Of a stretch of 64,000 bases of DNA, positions 61,765-64,000 are shown piece by piece. Source of the DNA: Microplitis mediator (Eukaryota; Arthropoda; Insecta; Hymenoptera; Braconidae); assembly GCF_029852145.1 (NCBI RefSeq), contig NC_079971.1:8921697-8985696 (forward strand). The letters run 5' to 3'. Made by a program: the position numbers and the translations under genes. Below the pieces are notes generated by a model. That model had not been told where the DNA came from. It searched no databases and worked only from the letters and a program-made list of their open reading frames with translations. Within the stretch, counting starts at the first letter, position 1. The number at the start of each line of letters is the position of its first letter.

Positions 61765-62478
61765 GCCCTATACTCGGCAATTTTTAGCAAAATGGCCATA
61801 TTTACCGCACTTGTAACACTTTCCGTAGTTCTTATATTTACCACTACTCATACGTTGTGTGATCTTGAGCTCGCCGCAAATGCTTTATCGTCGAATTCTT
61901 GTAAGTCATTAGCCCTGGCTAAGCTTTCATTAAGAATTTTAATCTTTAAATCCTCCGGCTTCGGTAATGTGTCTCGACTTTCGATGACGCATCGGAAATT
62001 TTCGAAGCTTGGCTGCAGCCCATGTAACATCATTGTTGTTAGTAATACCTCGTTGATGTCGATGTCCATGGCCGCCAATTTGTCCAATACTTCAAGGAAG
62101 TCATCTAGGAACTGTCGTAAATCTCCTCCTTCGTTCAATTTACGCATAAACAGCGACTTTAGCCGCGTCGCCTTCCTTGCCGGGCCTTTCGATGCATAGA
62201 TCAAGTTTTTGCCAAAGTTCATTCGACGTTCTACAATTTTTGATAGTTTTCAATTCCGACGGTGCCATAGCTAAAATAATGCTTGCTCTGACCGATTGAT
62301 CAGCTTCAATCCATTTTGTGACTGCATTTTCATTACCACTGACTTCGTCTGGCTTCACAACACTTCCATTTACGTATTGCCATAATTTCTCCTGGATTAA
62401 CAAGGCTTCGATTTGAATCCTCCACGTGTCCTAATTGTCCTTCGATAACGCCTGTATATTACCGTTCGTATTTGCCAT
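61765..62478 (-). pseudogene. copia gag with zinc knuckle, broken
   Basis: Starts 'MANTNGNIQALSKDN' at 62478, with a TAG immediately after (62431-62433) where the family has Tyr or a similar residue ('DTWR' follows). It continues through 'LWQKL', changes frame near 62210, and has 'KGPARKATRLKSLFM'. The CCHC knuckle 'CYKCGKYGHFAKNC' at about 61773-61814 is in the first frame and is followed by a stop. Confidence 0.8.
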
Positions 62479-62600
62479 AATGTATCGCGTGACACGACGC
62501 GCAAAACTCAAACTAGTTTTTATAATCAACAACGTGGTACACTTTTCAACTGAACACAAAACTAATCTCGCAGCTTCGAGAACGTGATGGGCACATAACC

Positions 62601-62820
62601 TGTTGTTAATAAGTAGATTAGATATTCGTGTTTGAATTAAGTTTATTATAACTAGAGTACATTTATAATTATGCGATACAACTGACAATTCAAAGTACAC
62701 GAGGCGATAGCAAGTAAGGCCTTTGGTAGACTATATAGCGTACAATAAACGACGGAACATAGTGCACACCTGCGCACAATGTTCATTAGTGACCACGTAG
62801 GCATTGCCAAATATCCAACA
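62601..62820 (-). mobile_element. copia 5' LTR (220 bp) and primer-binding site
   Basis: On the minus strand it runs from TGTTGGATATTTGG to ...AACAACA, followed at 62600-62585 by GGTTATGTGCCCATCA, similar to the initiator-tRNA-type primer-binding site of copia elements (GGTTATGGGCCCA). A 64-bp match at 58605-58668 confirms it as an LTR. Confidence 0.8.
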
Positions 62821-63300
62821 TTTTTAAAAGCTAACTTTTGGCCGATTTCTGTATATGTGTTGGATGGAATTTTAATAAATTAAAAATACATCTTAGAATA
62901 TATAATATAACAAATAAATAATACACTGTTTTCCGGTTATAACTTTGTTCTGTCTTTAGCCTTCTGTCTTAATACATTGGCAGGGAGCCAAGTAATTTTT
63001 ATTCTTAGATAACCAAATCAGTAAGTTCAACTAGATAATTTATGATCTATGGAATTATCTTGAATCCACGCAAAACTAAAAACTGAATAATTTTTAATCT
63101 GTGGAACTATTACCAATACCACGCAAACAAAAACTACAAGTTTCAAATACAAAATTTTGAAAAAATCAAAGAAAACAATCTGACATTTTGCCTTCTCAAC
63201 TTGTGAGACAGAATATTTTTAAATTGCCAGGTTGACGTCGTTAGGGTGTCGATAAATCCCAGGTGCGTCAGCTGTTGACCTTTCTTTATTTTATGCAATA
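62821..63300. other. AT-rich flank and right member of inverted repeat
   Basis: No gene. At 63215-63285 is the plus-oriented partner of 58296-58366 (GCCAGGTTGACGTCGTTAGG, then CCCAGGTGCGTCAG). Confidence 0.45.
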
Positions 63301-64000
63301 AGTTTTATCGACTTATCATGGTGGAGATTATGGGCCTCATAATTCGGCCCAAATAATTTCTTTCTTGAGTAACTTCTTTGCCTCTACCAGCGCGTACGCG
63401 TTCCTGCCAGTAGCCTTGAAATAGGCCTCAGAGTAATGTTCGTAGCGAGGGCCGTAAAACCGGATGCTCTCGCTAGGTGAACGGATGGATGGAACGTCTA
63501 CTTGAACCAATTACCAACTCTCACTGATGCCAGTTAAGAAGACTGGGTTCTCCTTTGAAGCCTCTTCTGAGTGCGAACAGGATGAGCTCTGAAGACTCGG
63601 TTCTTCTGAAAGGGCAAGTGATTGTAATCGGTCGATCAAACCGCCAGAGCCTGATGGCTCAACAACACATAAGCTCGAAAGCTAAACAACGCATGAGGTC
63701 GAAGGCTCAAACACATAAGCTCGACAGCTCTTCAACACACGATTTTAGGTTCCCGACCGAATCGCTGATGACCACTCGCGGTATTACTAGCGTTGCTGGC
63801 TCGATAAGAACTTCCTTCCTCAGATCTGATTCTTGGATGACCTTGGGTGAGGTAGACGATAACAACTTGAATTACGCGACCGAGCTGTACGGCACGTCCC
63901 GATCTCCTGCTTTGTCAGTTTAGAAACATCAAGGGTGATATGATAGGTGCTAAGGGAGCCCTCGGAGCAAAAGAAGGGTGGAACAGCTAGTAAGTGCTCA
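63301..64000. other. Unassigned GC-richer sequence with a 122-codon frame
   Basis: The base composition rises here. A frame at 63555-63923 (+) is Ser/Arg/Thr-rich and includes a short repeat (CACATAAGCTCGAAAGCT / CACATAAGCTCGACAGCT), so it may be non-coding repeat. I recognise no domain. The window cuts the right side. Confidence 0.3.

Larger units (their letters stand above)
58669..62600 (-). mobile_element. Ty1/copia retrotransposon, internal region, defective
   Basis: In minus-strand order: gag, zinc knuckle, protease, integrase and reverse transcriptase remnants, the arrangement (integrase before RT) that defines Ty1/copia. The RNase H region is missing: after 'YRELVGSLMYLA' near 58760 the frame soon meets the polypurine tract. 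It is interrupted by a MITE at 61319-61468. Multiple stops and frameshifts make it non-functional. Confidence 0.85.

Noticed and set aside
1..64000. CRISPR array, bacterial operon or polydnavirus segment
   Set aside because: Repeats are not regularly spaced with unique spacers, genes have spliceosomal introns, and no virulence-type gene or excision motif was recognised.

Overview
The window is AT-rich eukaryotic nuclear DNA from an insect. Three genes can be supported by protein similarity: a perilipin/lipid storage droplet protein, the complex I subunit NDUFB6, and a SAM-domain protein of the SAMD5/SASH1 type. Interrupted genes with GT-AG introns, microsatellites, LTR and non-LTR retrotransposons and very many short inverted-repeat elements all fit an arthropod. 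A parasitoid wasp is my guess from the general character of the repeats; nothing here proves it.

Layout: 1-1429 holds repeats and the upstream flank. The perilipin gene (+) occupies 1430-4508 in three coding exons, and its two introns consist mostly of small transposons. It converges on an uninterrupted NDUFB6 coding region (-) at 4956-5450. From 5.5 to 17.3 kb there is no host gene: an 8-bp-TSD inverted-repeat element (6360-7738), a CCCTGATAGCC element (8869-10205), an LTR-type leader with a striking array of compensated mini-hairpins (12665-12978), tRNA- and 5S-rRNA-derived retroposons, and arrays of TATATGATC-type motifs. The SAM gene (+) then runs from 17326 to about 46434 in eight coding exons totalling about 1.3 kb, so about 95 percent of its 29 kb is intron. 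The introns carry a mariner remnant, long fold-back elements, MITEs, tandem repeats and a small broken two-exon gene. Beyond 46.4 kb there are a probable solo LTR, a MITE, a decayed R1-like non-LTR retrotransposon (-, 54.6-57.0 kb) and a damaged Ty1/copia element (-, 58.4-62.8 kb). The last 1.2 kb is unassigned.

The most interesting theme is a set of at least twelve inverted-repeat elements of several unrelated sequence families. All have ends of the form C-N-C (mostly CCCTG, CTCTG, CACTG, CCCTCG) and all are flanked by exact 2-bp duplications that are not restricted to TA. Most consist of a family-specific short motif repeated in both orientations. One insertion is confirmed by a paralogous empty site in the window and another by the reading frame of the copia element it interrupts. 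They look like non-autonomous CACTA/CMC-like elements built almost wholly of subterminal motif arrays, with no transposase source in the window. They are usually the youngest layer, being nested in copia, in fold-back elements and in a dispersed repeat.

Most open frames not listed here lie inside repeats and are not considered genes. Exon boundaries were set by eye from frame, phase and splice consensus; no alignment was run.
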